Below, one piece after another: positions 43,530 to 44,420 of a stretch of DNA of 44,420 nt; position 1 is the stretch's first letter, and the number at the start of each line of letters is the position of its first letter. This DNA comes from RGIG7213 sp045652135 (GTDB taxonomy: Bacteria; Bacillota; Clostridia; Oscillospirales; CAG-272). A model generated the notes under the pieces. The model had not been told where the DNA came from, did not search any database, and saw only the letters and a program-made list of their open reading frames with translations. A program made the translations under genes and the position numbers. The DNA lies in the NCBI GenBank assembly GCA_045652135.1, contig JAZRTS010000089.1, positions 1 through 44,420 of the forward strand, in the 5' to 3' direction.

Positions 43530-44420
43530 TATTCTATCCCGATATCATTTTTTATAAAACTTGCAGGTTTTATGGCGTTTTTACCGTATTTTTCGTTTAT
43601 TTTGTCAAGGGCAACGTCGAGTTTTTCATCTTTACCGCTATCGCTTTCAACATCAAAAAATGAAAGCTGAGGACAATCCTGCGATGAATCCTGCAGATTA
43701 AGTGCAGTAACGGTCATAGCTCTTACAGGGCTTTTCATATTCCAATTTTTCTTATAAATACCGATAGCACATTCGTATATTTTTTTTGTTGAATTTGTCG
43801 GAAATTCAAGCGGCGCTCTGCGTTGCACGGTCTTCAAATTTACATCCTTTACGGAAAGCTGTACAGTCCTCGCCTTTAAGTCCATTTTGCGAAGTCTTGC
43901 ACAAACTTCATTCGAAAGCGCTGATATACCCGCTTCAATGTCGGAAATATTTCCGAGATCGTGCGTAAATGTCATACCGCGTCCGACGGACTTAATCTCA
44001 CGCTTTGAGTAAAATGAAGATACGGGATCCTCATCAAGACCGTTTGCGTATCTGTAGAGTGCCGTGCCAAGCACACCGAGCTTTTTTTCAAGCAGTACAG
44101 GATCGTATTTTGCAAGCTCGCCTATAGTTCTGATCCTCAACGAGTTGAGTTTTTCGCTTGCCGACCTTCCAGCCATCAAAAGTGCTTCAACTGCAAGTGG
44201 GTGAACGATATTTTTGAAATTATCTTCCGTTATGACTGTTGTTGCATCGGGTTTTTTGTAATCAGAACCGAGCTTTGCAAAAACCTTGTTAAACGAAACA
44301 CCGACAGAAAGAGTAAGCCCTGTTTCTTTTTTTACGGTATTTCTTATTTGATCTGCAATTTTTTCTGCCGTTTTATAATCTTTTTCGCCGAAAAGGTGCA
44401 TACTTCCCGTGATGTCAAGC
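43529..44420 (-). CDS. dinB: DNA polymerase IV, 5' part outside the window
   Basis: The frame enters from the right edge and ends at a TAA at 43529-43531; about 297 codons are visible. The first residues read LDITGSMHLFG, the Y-family 'E..lDvT.s..lf' strand, then LTLSVGVSFNKVFAKLGSDYKKPDATTVI, the nucleotide-binding region unique to Pol IV/Pol V. The thumb (helix-hairpin-helix, LNSLRIRTIGELAKYDP) and the little-finger domain (SVGRGMTFTHDLG...) follow. Missing is the N-terminal palm with the first catalytic Asp. Pol IV copies past DNA lesions. The ATG at 44401 inside the frame is internal and not the start. The C-terminus shows no beta-clamp motif I can name with certainty. Confidence 0.92.
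   Translation of the reverse strand, partial: LDITGSMHLFGEKDYKTAEKIADQIRNTVKKETGLTLSVGVSFNKVFAKLGSDYKKPDATTVITEDNFKNIVHPLAVEALLMAGRSASEKLNSLRIRTIGELAKYDPVLLEKKLGVLGTALYRYANGLDEDPVSSFYSKREIKSVGRGMTFTHDLGNISDIEAGISALSNEVCARLRKMDLKARTVQLSVKDVNLKTVQRRAPLEFPTNSTKKIYECAIGIYKKNWNMKSPVRAMTVTALNLQDSSQDCPQLSFFDVESDSGKDEKLDVALDKINEKYGKNAIKPASFIKNDIGIE

Noticed and set aside
1..44420. CRISPR arrays, tRNA or rRNA genes, insertion sequences, prophage genes
   Set aside because: No regularly spaced repeats, cloverleaf-like sequences, transposase or phage-type reading frames were seen on either strand.

Overview
The window reads as chromosomal DNA of an anaerobic, low-to-medium GC Bacillota, most likely class Clostridia. 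The evidence is a PolC replicase beside a second replicase DnaE, the block rpsB-tsf / pyrH-frr-uppS-cdsA-dxr-rseP-ispG-polC in the usual Gram-positive order, WhiA, a YlmC/YmxH sporulation-type protein, AddAB instead of RecBCD, a one-piece pyruvate:ferredoxin oxidoreductase (anaerobic metabolism), strong AGGAGG-type ribosome binding sites and consensus sigma-A promoters. Genus cannot be read from this sequence. Almost everything lies on the minus strand; only two lipoprotein genes are on the plus strand. No tRNA, rRNA, CRISPR array or intact mobile element was found.

Layout. (a) 1-9856, envelope and accessory genes: a truncated TtcA-like PP-loop ATPase, a DAGK-family lipid kinase, a two-domain lipoprotein behind a perfect consensus promoter, a class A penicillin-binding protein, a YlmC/YmxH protein, a CotH-like lipoprotein kinase (+), a GpsA-like dehydrogenase, a NERD-domain membrane protein and a BMP-type solute-binding lipoprotein (+). 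(b) 9857-10486, a 630-bp non-coding gap with a perfect 20-bp stem, an orphan terminator, an 18-bp perfect palindrome and a decayed fragment of the NERD gene. (c) 10487-22857, the translation/lipid/isoprenoid/replication block. It is split into rpsB-tsf (own promoter, structured leader, terminator) and pyrH-to-polC (own promoter), with many start and stop codons overlapping. (d) 23054-28361, murB-whiA-dnaE. (e) 28455-33603, cardiolipin synthase behind a highly expressed-looking POR gene. (f) 33904-35252, an accessory islet: two small orphan genes (one DUF4303-like) next to a frameshifted remnant of an RHS/YD-repeat toxin core. (g) 35257-44420, a tightly packed dinB-queG-unknown membrane protein-addB-addA operon.

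Functional logic. Block (c) couples protein synthesis (S2, EF-Ts, RRF) to UMP phosphorylation, to undecaprenyl-PP and CDP-diacylglycerol synthesis, and to two MEP-pathway enzymes (Dxr, IspG) that make the isoprenoid precursors used by UppS. MurB, the PBP and cardiolipin synthase add to envelope synthesis. AddAB and Pol IV give double-strand-break repair and translesion synthesis.

The most unusual points are the RHS remnant with neighbouring immunity-like orphans (35105-35252 and 33904-35066), the multi-stem leader upstream of rpsB (22858-22968), the 61-bp decayed NERD copy inside the hairpin-rich gap (10052-10112), and an unrecognised two-helix membrane protein inside the DNA-repair operon (42007-42735). 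No clearly new intact system is proven by the sequence alone.
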